Of a DNA stretch of 64,000 bases, positions 52,320 through 61,951 are shown one piece after another (positions within the stretch are counted from its first letter, which is position 1; the number at the start of each line of letters is the position of its first letter). Location of the stretch: assembly GCF_014873755.1 (NCBI RefSeq), contig NZ_JADBEG010000001.1, forward strand, positions 8,282,501-8,346,500. The letters run 5' to 3'. A program made the translations under genes and the position numbers. The notes under the pieces were generated by a model. That model was not told the DNA's origin. It made no database searches and worked only from the letters and a program-made list of their open reading frames with translations. Source of the stretch: Amycolatopsis lexingtonensis. Its GTDB lineage: Bacteria > Actinomycetota > Actinomycetes > Mycobacteriales > Pseudonocardiaceae.

Positions 52320-53602
52320 CCGAACAAGCGCTTCAGCTCGGACTGGGCCACACCGACGGCCGTCTTGACCTGCGCCGCCGGGTCCGCACCCTCCTTGGCG
52401 ATCTTCGCGGCCGCGTCGGACAGCGCCGTGTTCGCCTGCTGGGTCCACACCGGACCGCCGACGAGGTGGCTGTTCTCCTTGACGAACCGGGCGGCGTCGG
52501 CGGCCGGGCCGCTCTTGAGGTTGTCCGCGCGGTCGATCAGGCTCTGGCGGGCCGGCACGTGGAAGCCGAACTTCGTCGCGAACTCGAGCTGGTTCTGCGT
52601 CTGGTCGATCCACAGCCACTTCACGAACGCCTTGGCCTCGGCGACGTGCGCGCTCTTGGCGTTGACCATCGCGCCGTACGCGCCGACCGGCACCGAGGGC
52701 GCGCCGCTGCCGTCCAGTTTGGGGAACGGGAGCACGCCGAAGTCGTCGTCGAACGCCGAGCGGATCTTCGGCATGTTCCACAGCCCGGTCCACTGCATCG
52801 CGGCGAGCCCGTCGACGAACGCGCCGGGGTCCGACCAGTCGGCCGGGGCGCCGAGCAGCAGGGAGCCGTTGGTGTTGAGCGTGTGCAGCTTGCCGAGCGC
52901 GGTCGCCGCGCGCGGGTCGTCGAAGCCGACCTCGCGGTTGCCGTTCTTGAGGTAGTCGAGACCCGCCGACCACAGCAGCGGGCCGGTGAGCACGCCGACG
53001 CCGCCGTCGTTGCCCGCGAAGAAGCCCTTGACGCCGTCCTTGGTGAGCTTCGCGGCCGCGTCGATCAGCTCGTCGACCGTCTGCGGTGGTTGCACGCCCG
53101 CGGCCTGCAGCAGGCTCTTGCGGTAGAAGAGCACCTGCGTGTCGGTGGCCTGCGGGATGCCGTAGACCTTGCCTTCGACGGTCTGCGCGGCGAGCACGGC
53201 CGGGCTGAAGTCGCCCTTCACCGGCGCGATGACGTCGTCGAGCGAGACGACCTGGTTCTGCCGCACCCAGTCGATCTTGACCTGCGCCTCGAAGACGTCC
53301 GGGACCTTGCTGTTCTGCAGCGCGGTGACGATCTTGGAGTCGTAGTCGCCGGGGTTCCACTGCACGTTCACGGTCGCGCCGGGGTAGCTCGCCGCGTAAC
53401 GCTTCACGGCTTCCTGGACGCCGTCCTCGCCGTACGCGTGGTACCACTGCTGGAGCGCGACTTTCGGGGTTTCCGACGGCGGGGGCCCCGCCGAGTACGC
53501 CGTGGAAGGTGGCGGGTCACCCTGCCGCCCGGTGTTCGACCCGCACGCCGCCGTCAGCGCGCCCGCACCCGCCAACGCCAAGAACCTGCGCCTGTTATGC
53601 AT
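52316..53602 (-). CDS. Carbohydrate ABC importer substrate-binding lipoprotein
   Basis: 428 residues from ATG at 53602. The N-terminus MHNRRRFLALAGAGALTAAC combines a twin-arginine-like motif with a lipobox ending at Cys20. The mature part is a type I SBP_bac_1 fold: KVALQQWYHAYGEDGVQEAVKRY at the start, VYGIPQATDTQVLFYRKSLLQAAG in the hinge region, and PVGAYGAMVNAKSAHVAEAKAFVKWL later. An in-frame start at 53674 would run through the palindrome at 53624-53678 and prefix MNATLRDARSLNVAFTD; it lacks support. Confidence 0.9.
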   Translation of the reverse strand: MHNRRRFLALAGAGALTAACGSNTGRQGDPPPSTAYSAGPPPSETPKVALQQWYHAYGEDGVQEAVKRYAASYPGATVNVQWNPGDYDSKIVTALQNSKVPDVFEAQVKIDWVRQNQVVSLDDVIAPVKGDFSPAVLAAQTVEGKVYGIPQATDTQVLFYRKSLLQAAGVQPPQTVDELIDAAAKLTKDGVKGFFAGNDGGVGVLTGPLLWSAGLDYLKNGNREVGFDDPRAATALGKLHTLNTNGSLLLGAPADWSDPGAFVDGLAAMQWTGLWNMPKIRSAFDDDFGVLPFPKLDGSGAPSVPVGAYGAMVNAKSAHVAEAKAFVKWLWIDQTQNQLEFATKFGFHVPARQSLIDRADNLKSGPAADAARFVKENSHLVGGPVWTQQANTALSDAAAKIAKEGADPAAQVKTAVGVAQSELKRLFG

Positions 53603-53623
53603 CCCCAGTACTCCTCCGCGTAC

Positions 53624-53678
53624 GTCCGTGAATGCCACATTGAGGGACCTAGCGTCCCTCAATGTGGCATTCACGGAC
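53624..53678. repeat. Palindromic repeat, 25-bp perfect arms (element A, copy 2)
   Basis: Arms 53624-53648 and 53654-53678 are perfect reverse complements around the 5-nt loop CTAGC. The core GTGAATGCCACAT is the same as at 1060-1110. It lies between fadD (stop 53705) and the binding-protein start (53602), both on the minus strand, so it probably terminates fadD and insulates the sugar importer operon. Confidence 0.78.
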
Positions 53679-53704
53679 TTCGAGCCACGCCGGAGATTTA
53701 CCCG

Positions 53705-55333
<1,629 letters not shown>

Positions 55334-55767
55334 GGTCGCTCCCGGGGGTCGTTCGCCGGTGAACTGGGGTTGCGCCGACTCTAGTGCGGATCGGGTGAAG
55401 CGGGCATGGTCAACAACGGCTCCGTTCGGTCACGGTCGTCGCGCGATCGGGCGACAACCGGACGATGATCAAGATCATCAATTTTTCCGCCTTTCCTTAT
55501 AGGCAAGGAAATACGTGCGGTAACGGAGGCTCCACTTCCGGGTGAGTCTGGCCACTCGAGCCGCTTATTGGGAGCGTTTCCGCAGGCCGGAGCGGGTTGC
55601 CCGGTATCACCTCCGGGGGTAATAAGTGCGTGTCGGTTGCACGGCCACGCAGCCGGTGGCGTTTACTGGGGCCGTGGCAAGAGACGGCTGAGCAGCGCTT
55701 GCAGGAGCAAGCACTCACAAAAGCTGTCGGCCGCGAAAGCGGAGACCTGAGAGGAAAGGACACTACG
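55334..55767. promoter_or_regulatory. Gene-free divergent region between fadD and mihF with AT-rich inverted repeats
   Basis: No convincing gene is seen in these 434 bp. The section 55464-55511 is AT-rich against its surroundings. It contains GATGATC-AA-GATCATC (55464-55479) followed by a T-run, and TTTCCTT-ATAGGC-AAGGAAA (55492-55511). The first looks like a terminator or operator, the second like an operator or the 5' end of the mihF transcript. The mihF ribosome site is at 55751-55760. Confidence 0.5.
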
Positions 55768-56079
55768 TTGGCTCTGCCTACGTTGACTCCGGAGCAGCGC
55801 GCCGAGGCCCTGGCCAAGGCCGCCGAGGCTCGCAAGGCGCGTTCGGAGCTGCTCGCGTCGATCAAGTCCGGCAAGGAGAGCATCGAGAAGGTGCTCAAGC
55901 AGGCCAAGGAGAACAAGACCATCGGGAAGACGAAGGTCACCCAGCTGCTGAAGGCCGTCCCCGGCCTCGGCGCGGTGAAGGTCGCCGCCCTGCTCGAGCA
56001 GGCCGGCATCGACCCGGACCGGCGTGCGGCCGGCCTGGGCGAGCGCCAGCGCGAGGCGCTCATCGACGCGCTCAAGTAG
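55768..56079 (+). CDS. mihF: Integration host factor, actinobacterial type (mIHF)
   Basis: 103 residues from TTG at 55768, with GAGGAAAGGA ending 8 bp upstream. The start LALPTLTPEQRAEALAKAAEAR aligns with the mycobacterial protein, and no other start fits. mIHF is a small nucleoid protein that binds and bends DNA and is needed for phage integration and chromosome organisation. The helical N-terminus (Lys/Glu-rich, residues 10-50) is followed by the H2TH-like segment VTQLLKAVPGLGAVKVAALLEQAGIDPDRRAAGLGERQREAL, which contacts DNA. Typically essential and highly expressed, which agrees with its strong ribosome site and terminator. Confidence 0.93.
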   Translation: MALPTLTPEQRAEALAKAAEARKARSELLASIKSGKESIEKVLKQAKENKTIGKTKVTQLLKAVPGLGAVKVAALLEQAGIDPDRRAAGLGERQREALIDALK

Positions 56080-56096
56080 CTCGTCGTCAGGAGCTC

Positions 56097-56134
56097 CCGC
56101 GAGGGGAGTGTCGCTCGTGACACTCCCCTCGCGG
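56097..56134. terminator. Strong hairpin terminator after mihF
   Basis: CCGCGAGGGGAGTGTC (56097-56112) pairs perfectly with GACACTCCCCTCGCGG (56119-56134), 6-nt loop. It starts 18 bp after the mihF stop and ends before the isochorismate synthase start. Confidence 0.75.
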
Positions 56135-56162
56135 ATCTCCCGAAGCCTGGGACGCTGGAGTC

Positions 56163-57320
56163 GTGAGTTCACCTGACCCGGCGACCCCGGCACTCGACCT
56201 CGCCGCCCGCTACCAGCGTGGCGACTTCCTCTTCACGACGGCCCAGCGCGCACTCCTGGCGCAGGGCGTGCTCCGGACCGTCACCGAGACGGACCCGCGG
56301 CGGCTCGCTTCGGCGATCCCCGGCGTCCTGGCCGAGACCGGAGCCCCGCTGGCCGTCGGTGTCCTGCCGTTCGACACCGGGCCCGACACGAAGGTGCCGG
56401 GTCACCTCGTCGTGCCGCGGACCGTCCACCGCGCCGAGGGCGCGCCTTCGCTCGCGCGTGAGGTCCTGGCGGCGCCCGTTCGGGTGCGTGCGGTGCCCTC
56501 GCCCGCGCAGCACATGGCCGCCGTGCGCGCCGCGGTGGACGCGTTGGCTTCGCGGGATCTGCGCAAAGTCGTGCTGGCTCGCGCCCTGGACCTCGAGTTT
56601 TCGTCGCCGGTGTCCGCCGAGCGCGTCGTGCGCAACCTGGCGGCCGGCAACCCCCGGCACTTCACGTACGCGGCCGAGGTGCCCGGCGGCCGCACGCTCG
56701 TCGGCGCGACGCCCGAGCTGCTGCTGCGCCGCACCGGCCGCACGGTGTTCTCGTCGCCGCACGCGGGCTCGATGCCGCGGTCCGCGGACCCGGCGACCGA
56801 CCGCGCCAACGGCGAGGCGCTGCGGACGTCCCGCAAGGACCAGCTCGAGCACGCGGTGGTCATCGACTACCTCGTCGAGGCGCTGCGGCCGTTCTGCCGC
56901 ACGCTGGACGTCCCGGCGGGCCCGGAGCTGGTGACGACGCCGGCGATCTGGCACCTGCGCACCCCGATCACGGGCGAGCTGATCGACCCGGACATCACGG
57001 CCCTGGACCTCGCGGCGGCGCTGCACCCGACCCCGGCGATCTGCGGCACCCCGACGGCGGACGCCCGTGACCTGGTCCAGGAGCTGGAGCCCTTCGACCG
57101 CGACTACTACGCGGGCGCGGTCGGCTGGGTCGACGCGGCAGGCGACGGCGAGTGGGCGGTGGCGATCCGCTGCGCGGAGATCGCGTCGACGTCGATGCGG
57201 TTGTATGCGGGCGGCGGCATCGTGGCGGCTTCGGACCCACAGGCGGAACTGGACGAGACGACGGCGAAGTTCCGCACGCTGCTGACGGCGATGGGCCTGG
57301 AGGACCTCACCTCGGTCTGA
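56163..57320 (+). CDS. Isochorismate synthase
   Basis: 385 residues from GTG at 56163. A chorismate-utilising enzyme of the EntC/DhbC/MenF group. The general base Lys135 lies in LRKVVLARALDL, and the acid Glu is in ELEPFDRDYYAGAVGW. HPTPAICGTPTADARDLV and RLYAGGGIVAASDPQAELDET are the typical C-terminal motifs. Isochorismate feeds siderophores (2,3-dihydroxybenzoate or salicylate) or menaquinone. The convergent PPTase gene favours a siderophore or other NRPS role, but no other siderophore gene is in the window. Confidence 0.9.
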   Translation: MSSPDPATPALDLAARYQRGDFLFTTAQRALLAQGVLRTVTETDPRRLASAIPGVLAETGAPLAVGVLPFDTGPDTKVPGHLVVPRTVHRAEGAPSLAREVLAAPVRVRAVPSPAQHMAAVRAAVDALASRDLRKVVLARALDLEFSSPVSAERVVRNLAAGNPRHFTYAAEVPGGRTLVGATPELLLRRTGRTVFSSPHAGSMPRSADPATDRANGEALRTSRKDQLEHAVVIDYLVEALRPFCRTLDVPAGPELVTTPAIWHLRTPITGELIDPDITALDLAAALHPTPAICGTPTADARDLVQELEPFDRDYYAGAVGWVDAAGDGEWAVAIRCAEIASTSMRLYAGGGIVAASDPQAELDETTAKFRTLLTAMGLEDLTSV

Positions 57321-57335
57321 CCCCGGGATGGTCGC

Positions 57336-58022
57336 TTAGGGGACCCAGTGCTCCTCGGTCACCGACAGCTCCTCGGTGGTCAGCACCGCGATCGCCGCGC
57401 GATAGCCGTCCGTTGCCTTCAAATCCGCCAGCCGCGTGCGGGCCGGGTCCAAAGCCGCGTCCCCGGACGACACCAGCCGGGCCGGTTCGTCGTAGCGGGA
57501 GAACGTGATGCTCTGCAGCGGGATGCGCAGGCCCTTGCCCGTGGCCTTCATCACCGCCTCCTTGCGGGTCCAGTAGACGAAGAACGCCGCCGCCTTCTCC
57601 TCCGGGCCCAGGCCCGCCAGGTGGGCCGCCTCGGCCGGGCTCAGCGCGTAGTCGATCAGGCCGTCGTCCGCGCGGCGGTTCGCCGTCTCGACGTCCAGGC
57701 CGACCGGGACCGCCGGGGTCGCCGCGAGGCCGATCAGGTCGCCCGAGTGCGAGATCGACAGCGTCAGGTCCGCCCCCGGCACCCGGGGCCGGCCGTGGGG
57801 CTTGCCGCAGTCTTCGCAGGTCGCGTCGAACTTCACCGCCTCGGGGGTCAGGCCCAGCCGCTCCGCCGCGACCGTCTTCGCCAGTACGCGGCCGGTCAGG
57901 AAGCGGCGCTTGTCGGCGTCCTGGCGGTACGCCGCGAAGCGGTCCTGCTCGGCTTCGTCCAGCAGACGCAGGAAGCGCTCTTCGGCGGGCAACGGCGGCG
58001 ACCAGCGGACCACGATCTCCAT
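57336..58022 (-). CDS. 4'-Phosphopantetheinyl transferase (Sfp type)
   Basis: 228 residues from ATG at 58022. It attaches phosphopantetheine to carrier proteins of NRPS, PKS or fatty acid synthases. Motifs: GRVLAKTVAAE with the CoA-binding region, SHSGD at 91-95, GLDVE with metal ligands Asp110 and Glu112, and WTRKEAVMKATGKG at 151-164 with Glu155 and Lys159. It matches the Sfp/Gsp branch. A Cys pair (ATCEDCGKPHG) is seen in many actinobacterial Sfp-type enzymes. Convergent with the isochorismate synthase, 15 bp apart. An upstream in-frame ATG (58091) would add a Pro/Arg-rich leader and is unlikely. Confidence 0.92.
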   Translation of the reverse strand: MEIVVRWSPPLPAEERFLRLLDEAEQDRFAAYRQDADKRRFLTGRVLAKTVAAERLGLTPEAVKFDATCEDCGKPHGRPRVPGADLTLSISHSGDLIGLAATPAVPVGLDVETANRRADDGLIDYALSPAEAAHLAGLGPEEKAAAFFVYWTRKEAVMKATGKGLRIPLQSITFSRYDEPARLVSSGDAALDPARTRLADLKATDGYRAAIAVLTTEELSVTEEHWVP

Positions 58023-58111
58023 CACCCCTCCGATCCTTCCGGGCGCCCGGGCGCTTGTCACGAATTCGGGGCGAGGTCTGGGGTAATCCACCTCTCACGG
58101 GGTACCCTCGA

Positions 58112-58127
58112 CTAAGCAAGCGCTTAG
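58112..58127. promoter_or_regulatory. Candidate operator upstream of the acyl-CoA dehydrogenase
   Basis: CTAAGCAAGCGCTTAG is an imperfect inverted repeat (CTAAG...CTTAG) 25 bp before the ATG at 58153. Its position over the promoter suggests TetR-type control of fatty-acid genes. The regulator is not next to it. Confidence 0.45.
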
Positions 58128-58152
58128 CCAGTGTCGGAGGAGCAGCTCACCC

Positions 58153-59322
58153 ATGGACTTTTCACTCAGCACCGAAGAACGGGAAGTGCGCGACTGGGTC
58201 CGCACGTTCGTCCAGCGGGAGCTGATCCCGCTCGAGCAGGAAGTCCTCCGCCGCGAGCGCGCGCACCAGCCGGGGCTGACCGGCGAGGAGCTGAAGGATC
58301 TCCAGCTCAAGGCGAAGGAGTCCGGCTTCTGGGGTGTCTTCACGCCGGAGGAGTACGGCGGCATGGGCCTGTCCGCCGTGATGGCCGCGCTGCTGGAGGC
58401 CGAGCTCGGGCGCACCTTCGTGCCGTTCCGCTTCGGCGGCGCCGCGGACAACATCCTGTTCCACGCCAACGAGGAGCAGAAGCAGACCTACCTGCTGCCG
58501 ACCATCTCGGGCGAGCGCAAGTCGTGCTTCGCGATCACCGAGCCGGGCGCCGGGTCGGACGCCAAGGCCATCCGGACCACCGCCCGCAAGGACGGCACCG
58601 ACTGGATCATCAACGGCGAGAAGACCTTCATCACCGGTGGCAACGAAGCCGACTTCACCATGGTCTTCGCGATCACCGACCCGGAGAAGGGCGCGAACGG
58701 CGGCGTCACGTGCTTCCTCGTCGACCGCGAGGCAGGCTGGAAGTCCGAGTACATCGATACCATGGGCGAGTGGGGCCCGGCGTCGCTGATCTTCCAGGAC
58801 GTCCGCGTGCCCGAGACGCAGATCCTCGGCGAAGAGGGCCGCGGCTTCGAACTCGCGATGCAGTGGATCGGGCAGGGCCGCTACCTCCTGCCGGCGCGCG
58901 CGATCGGTTCGTGCGAGCGGCTGATCTCCATGGCCATCGAGCACGCCAACACGCGGGAGACGTTCGGGCAGAAGATCGCCGAACGCCAGGCCATCCAGTG
59001 GATGATCGCCGACTCCGGAGTGGAGCTCGAGGCGCTGCGCTGGCTCGTGCTCAACGCCGCCTGGCAGGTCGACCAGGGCATCGACTCGCGGCACGCGCAG
59101 TCCATGGCGAAGCTGTACGGCGGCCAGAAGGCCAACGAGATCGTCGACCGCGTCCTGCAGATCCACGGCGGCATGGGCTACACGCGGGAGCTGCCGATCG
59201 AGCGGTGGTACCGCGAGCTGCGGCTGCTGCGCATCTACGAGGGCACCGACGAGATCCAGCGCCGCACCATCGCGCGCAATCTCCTCAAGGGGCACGTGAA
59301 GGTCGGCGGCGTGCTGGGCTGA
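58153..59322 (+). CDS. Acyl-CoA dehydrogenase
   Basis: 389 residues from ATG at 58153, with GGAGGAGC upstream. Motifs: CFAITEPGAGSDAKAI (FAD/substrate), ARETFGQK-like NTRETFGQKIAERQAIQWM, and LLRIYEGTDEIQRRTIARNL at the C-terminus with the catalytic Glu. Length is standard. It oxidises an acyl-CoA with electron transfer to ETF. Single gene with its own operator-like palindrome and a perfect terminator. Substrate chain not predictable. Confidence 0.9.
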   Translation: MDFSLSTEEREVRDWVRTFVQRELIPLEQEVLRRERAHQPGLTGEELKDLQLKAKESGFWGVFTPEEYGGMGLSAVMAALLEAELGRTFVPFRFGGAADNILFHANEEQKQTYLLPTISGERKSCFAITEPGAGSDAKAIRTTARKDGTDWIINGEKTFITGGNEADFTMVFAITDPEKGANGGVTCFLVDREAGWKSEYIDTMGEWGPASLIFQDVRVPETQILGEEGRGFELAMQWIGQGRYLLPARAIGSCERLISMAIEHANTRETFGQKIAERQAIQWMIADSGVELEALRWLVLNAAWQVDQGIDSRHAQSMAKLYGGQKANEIVDRVLQIHGGMGYTRELPIERWYRELRLLRIYEGTDEIQRRTIARNLLKGHVKVGGVLG

Positions 59323-59340
59323 TCCCGTCCGGAACGCGAA

Positions 59341-59376
59341 CGAGGCCACCTCCCGGACGTCCGGGAGGTGGCCTCG
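59341..59376. terminator. 36-bp perfect palindrome, bidirectional terminator
   Basis: CGAGGCCACCTCCCGG (59341-59356) and CCGGGAGGTGGCCTCG (59361-59376) flank a self-complementary ACGT, so the entire 36 bp is one palindrome. It lies between the convergent acyl-CoA dehydrogenase (stop 59322) and the small gene stopping at 59390. Confidence 0.75.
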
Positions 59377-59389
59377 GCGGTGTTCGGGG

Positions 59390-59710
59390 TTACTTCTTGT
59401 TGCGGATGGCGATCGGGACGCCGGCCAGGTCCTCTTCGTTGCACAGGAGCTTCACGTCGTAGTACGGCGAACCCTGACGGTCGTCGTAGTCGAGGTGGAT
59501 GGCCAGGACGTCGAGCGGCTCGCCCAGCCATTCCTGCGCCTGCCGTAGCCAGGCGGAGCACCGTTCCAGGGCGGTGGGGAGATCGTCATCGCGGAACTCG
59601 ACCGGGCGATAAGGGACATCCTGCACCTGATCGCGGGGGTGTGCCGGCGCCGGGAGGCCCGGCGCGAGACCCGAGTCGTCCAGTTCCAGTTGGATCGTTT
59701 CCTCAGTCAC
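59390..59710 (-). CDS. Small conserved hypothetical protein
   Basis: 106 residues from GTG at 59710. It has an acidic N-terminus (VTEETIQLELDDSG) and a C-terminal alpha/beta region with the segment LERCSAWLRQAQEWLGEPLDVLAIHLDYDD and SPYYDVKLLCNEEDLAG. No signal peptide, membrane segment or catalytic motif is seen, and I do not recognise a family. Bounded by a terminator and by a convergently oriented gap to the TetR gene upstream (59769). Confidence 0.6.
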   Translation of the reverse strand: MTEETIQLELDDSGLAPGLPAPAHPRDQVQDVPYRPVEFRDDDLPTALERCSAWLRQAQEWLGEPLDVLAIHLDYDDRQGSPYYDVKLLCNEEDLAGVPIAIRNKK

Positions 59711-59768
59711 CCTTCGAGCGTCCCCCACGCACGCCGTCTGGGCAAGGCGTACACAGGTAAAAGCGCCG

Positions 59769-60410
59769 CTAAACGGACACGCCCCACTCTTTCGCGACGA
59801 TTTCCCGGCACCGCCGGAAGTCGGTCCGGCCCGGCGGCGACGGGCAGCCCAGCGCCCTCGACACCAGCTCCGCGTAGTGCTCCGCGAGCTGGTCCAGCGC
59901 GAGCGGGCCGCGCGGGGAGTACCACCTGGCCACGCCGCTGCACATCTCCAGCAGTGCGAGCCGCGTCACGGCCGGGTGTTCGGTGTGGAACACCCCGGCC
60001 GCGACGCCCTCGTCGATCGCCGCCGCCCACAGGCGTTCGTACGCGTCCCGCAACGCCACCACCGGCTCGCGCGCGGCCGGGGACAGGACGTCGACTTCGT
60101 TGTCCACCACCCGGGTTTCCGCCGGGCCGACCGCGTGCGCGAGCACGTGCAGCGCGACCAGCGTGCGCAGCCGGTGCACCGGGTCGCCGCCGCCCGCCGT
60201 CGCTTCGCGGGCCGCGTCCAGCAAGCGGTTCAGGGCGGTGTGCATGATCTCCGCGAGGAGATCCTCCTTGGTGCCCATGTAGTGGTACAGGCTCGCCGAC
60301 GAGAGTTCCGCCTCCTGCGCCAGATCCCGGATGCCGGTGCCGTGGAACCCCTTGGTGGCGAACAGTTTCACCGCCGCCGCCCGCACCCGTTCCCGGCTGC
60401 TCACAGCCAT
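59769..60410 (-). CDS. TetR-family regulator of the acyl-CoA ligase operon
   Basis: 213 residues from ATG at 60410. The HTH is RERVRAAAVKLFATKGFHGTGIRDLAQEAELSSASLYHYMGTKEDLL. The C-terminal domain is a TetR_C-type ligand pocket similar to the KstR2/FadR-like repressors, which respond to acyl-CoA. It is the third gene of the operon and overlaps the end of the ligase gene by 10 bp. Predicted autorepressor of the operon, probably acting at the CGAT-rich promoter near 62705. Confidence 0.87.
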   Translation of the reverse strand: MAVSSRERVRAAAVKLFATKGFHGTGIRDLAQEAELSSASLYHYMGTKEDLLAEIMHTALNRLLDAAREATAGGGDPVHRLRTLVALHVLAHAVGPAETRVVDNEVDVLSPAAREPVVALRDAYERLWAAAIDEGVAAGVFHTEHPAVTRLALLEMCSGVARWYSPRGPLALDQLAEHYAELVSRALGCPSPPGRTDFRRCREIVAKEWGVSV

Positions 60411-61951
60411 GCTCCCGCCTTCGCGTCCCACGACCCGGCGCGCGGGTCGGCCACCTTCCGCAGCTCGCCCTTCGCGACCCGCTCCGACGGCGTCATCGGC
60501 AGCGCGTCGGCGAACGCCCAGAACCGCGGAACCTTGAAGTAGGCCAGCTTGCCCGAGCAGAACTCGGCGAGCTCGGCCGGCTCCGGACGTTCGCCGTCGC
60601 ACACGACGTACGCCTTGATCTCCTCGCCGCGCAGCTCGTCGGGCACCGCGACGACGGCGGCCAGCTTGACCGCGGGGTGCAGCAGCAGCGCGCGCTCGAC
60701 CTCGTCCGCGGACACGTTTTCGCCGCTGCGGCGGATCATGTCCTTCGTGCGGCCGACGTAGTGGACGCGGCCGGCGTCGTCCAGCCGCGCGAGGTCGCCG
60801 GTGTGGAACCAGCCGTTCTCGAACGCCTTCGCCGTCGCTTCGGGATCTTCGTGGTAGCCGTGCATCAGCCCGATGCCGCGGATCAGCAGCTGCCCGGTTT
60901 CCCCTCGCGGCAACGGCTTCCCGTCGTCGCCGGCGATCATCACCTCGCGGTCGCGGCTCGGCCGCCCGATGCAGCCGGTGCCGACGGTCTCGTCGTGGTC
61001 GGCCACCGTCATCCGGATGTCGCCGCCGGTCTCGGTCATCCCGAACGCCTCGTACCACGGGACGCCCCAGCGCGCCTCCAGCTCGGCGTGCAGTTCTCGG
61101 GGGATGGCCGACGCGCAGATCGCGCGGACGCGGTGGTCGCGATCGGCCGCCGACGGTTCCTGGCGCAGCAGCAGCGTCGGCATCAGGCCGAGGCAGTAGA
61201 ACCACGTGACGCCGTGCTCGCGGACCTTCGCCCAGAACGTGCTGGGGTGGAACCGGTCCAGCACGACGAGGGTGGCGCCGCCGGCCAGCCCGAGCGCGAC
61301 GTTCCACTGTGGATCGATGTAGTGGAAGGGCTGCGCGGTCAGGAGGACGTCCGTCTCGCCGACGGCCGGGAAGTCGGTGGCCAGGCTGATCGCGAGCGTC
61401 GTCCAGTAGCGGTTCGGCAGGACGCAGCCCTTGGGCGCGCCGGTGGTGCCCGAGGTGTACTGGATGTTGACCGGCAGCTCGGGCACCGGGGTGAAGGCGC
61501 CGCTTTCACGTGAAAGCTCCGCCCGCAGGTGGTCGCTTTCACGTGAAAGCTCCGCTGGGGTGACGACCTCGGTCAGGCCGATCCGGCCGAGCAGGTCGGT
61601 GAACTCCGCGGCCGCGACGACGAGCTTCGCGCCGGAATGGCGGAGGACGTGGGCGCCGTCGAATTCCTGGTAGTTCGTGTTGACCGGCACCAGCTGCGCG
61701 CCGATCTTCGCCAGCGCGAGCCAGGTCAACGGGAACGCGGGCACGTTCCGCAGCATCACCGCGACCCGGTCGCCGGGGCCGATGCCGCGCCCGGCCAGCG
61801 CCGCGGCGATCCGCGAGCTTTCGCGGTCGACCTCGGCGAATGTGAACTCCTGGTCCAGGTGGTCGAAGACCCACGCCGTGCGCGCCGGCCACAGCTCGGC
61901 GGCGCGCCGGACGAGCTGCTCCAGGGTCCCGATCTCGGCGAGCGGGGTCAT
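60401..61951 (-). CDS. AMP-dependent acyl-CoA ligase with palindrome-encoded insertion
   Basis: 516 residues from ATG at 61951, which overlaps the enoyl-CoA hydratase stop (ATGA). It activates an acyl acid as AMP and CoA ester. The ATP loop is QYTSGTTGAPKG from 165, then YEAFGMTETGGDI, GWFHTGDLARLDD and the C-terminal Lys region SERVAKGELRK. Just before the ATP loop, residues 134-150 read ELSRES...ELSRES. Both copies are encoded by TTTCACGTGAAA palindromes, making an 11-residue imperfect repeat unlikely to belong to the ancestral enzyme. The frame stays open, so the protein is probably functional. Substrate unknown. Confidence 0.88.
   Translation of the reverse strand: MTPLAEIGTLEQLVRRAAELWPARTAWVFDHLDQEFTFAEVDRESSRIAAALAGRGIGPGDRVAVMLRNVPAFPLTWLALAKIGAQLVPVNTNYQEFDGAHVLRHSGAKLVVAAAEFTDLLGRIGLTEVVTPAELSRESDHLRAELSRESGAFTPVPELPVNIQYTSGTTGAPKGCVLPNRYWTTLAISLATDFPAVGETDVLLTAQPFHYIDPQWNVALGLAGGATLVVLDRFHPSTFWAKVREHGVTWFYCLGLMPTLLLRQEPSAADRDHRVRAICASAIPRELHAELEARWGVPWYEAFGMTETGGDIRMTVADHDETVGTGCIGRPSRDREVMIAGDDGKPLPRGETGQLLIRGIGLMHGYHEDPEATAKAFENGWFHTGDLARLDDAGRVHYVGRTKDMIRRSGENVSADEVERALLLHPAVKLAAVVAVPDELRGEEIKAYVVCDGERPEPAELAEFCSGKLAYFKVPRFWAFADALPMTPSERVAKGELRKVADPRAGSWDAKAGAWL
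61502..61550. repeat. Pair of TTTCACGTGAAA palindromes inside a coding region (element E, copy 2)
   Basis: GCTTTCACGTGAAAGC occurs at 61502-61517 and again at 61535-61550, centres 33 bp apart, an exact multiple of three. They lie within the acyl-CoA ligase gene, whose frame stays open through them. The 12-mer also occurs as a pair at 10711-10764 between genes. Confidence 0.8.
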
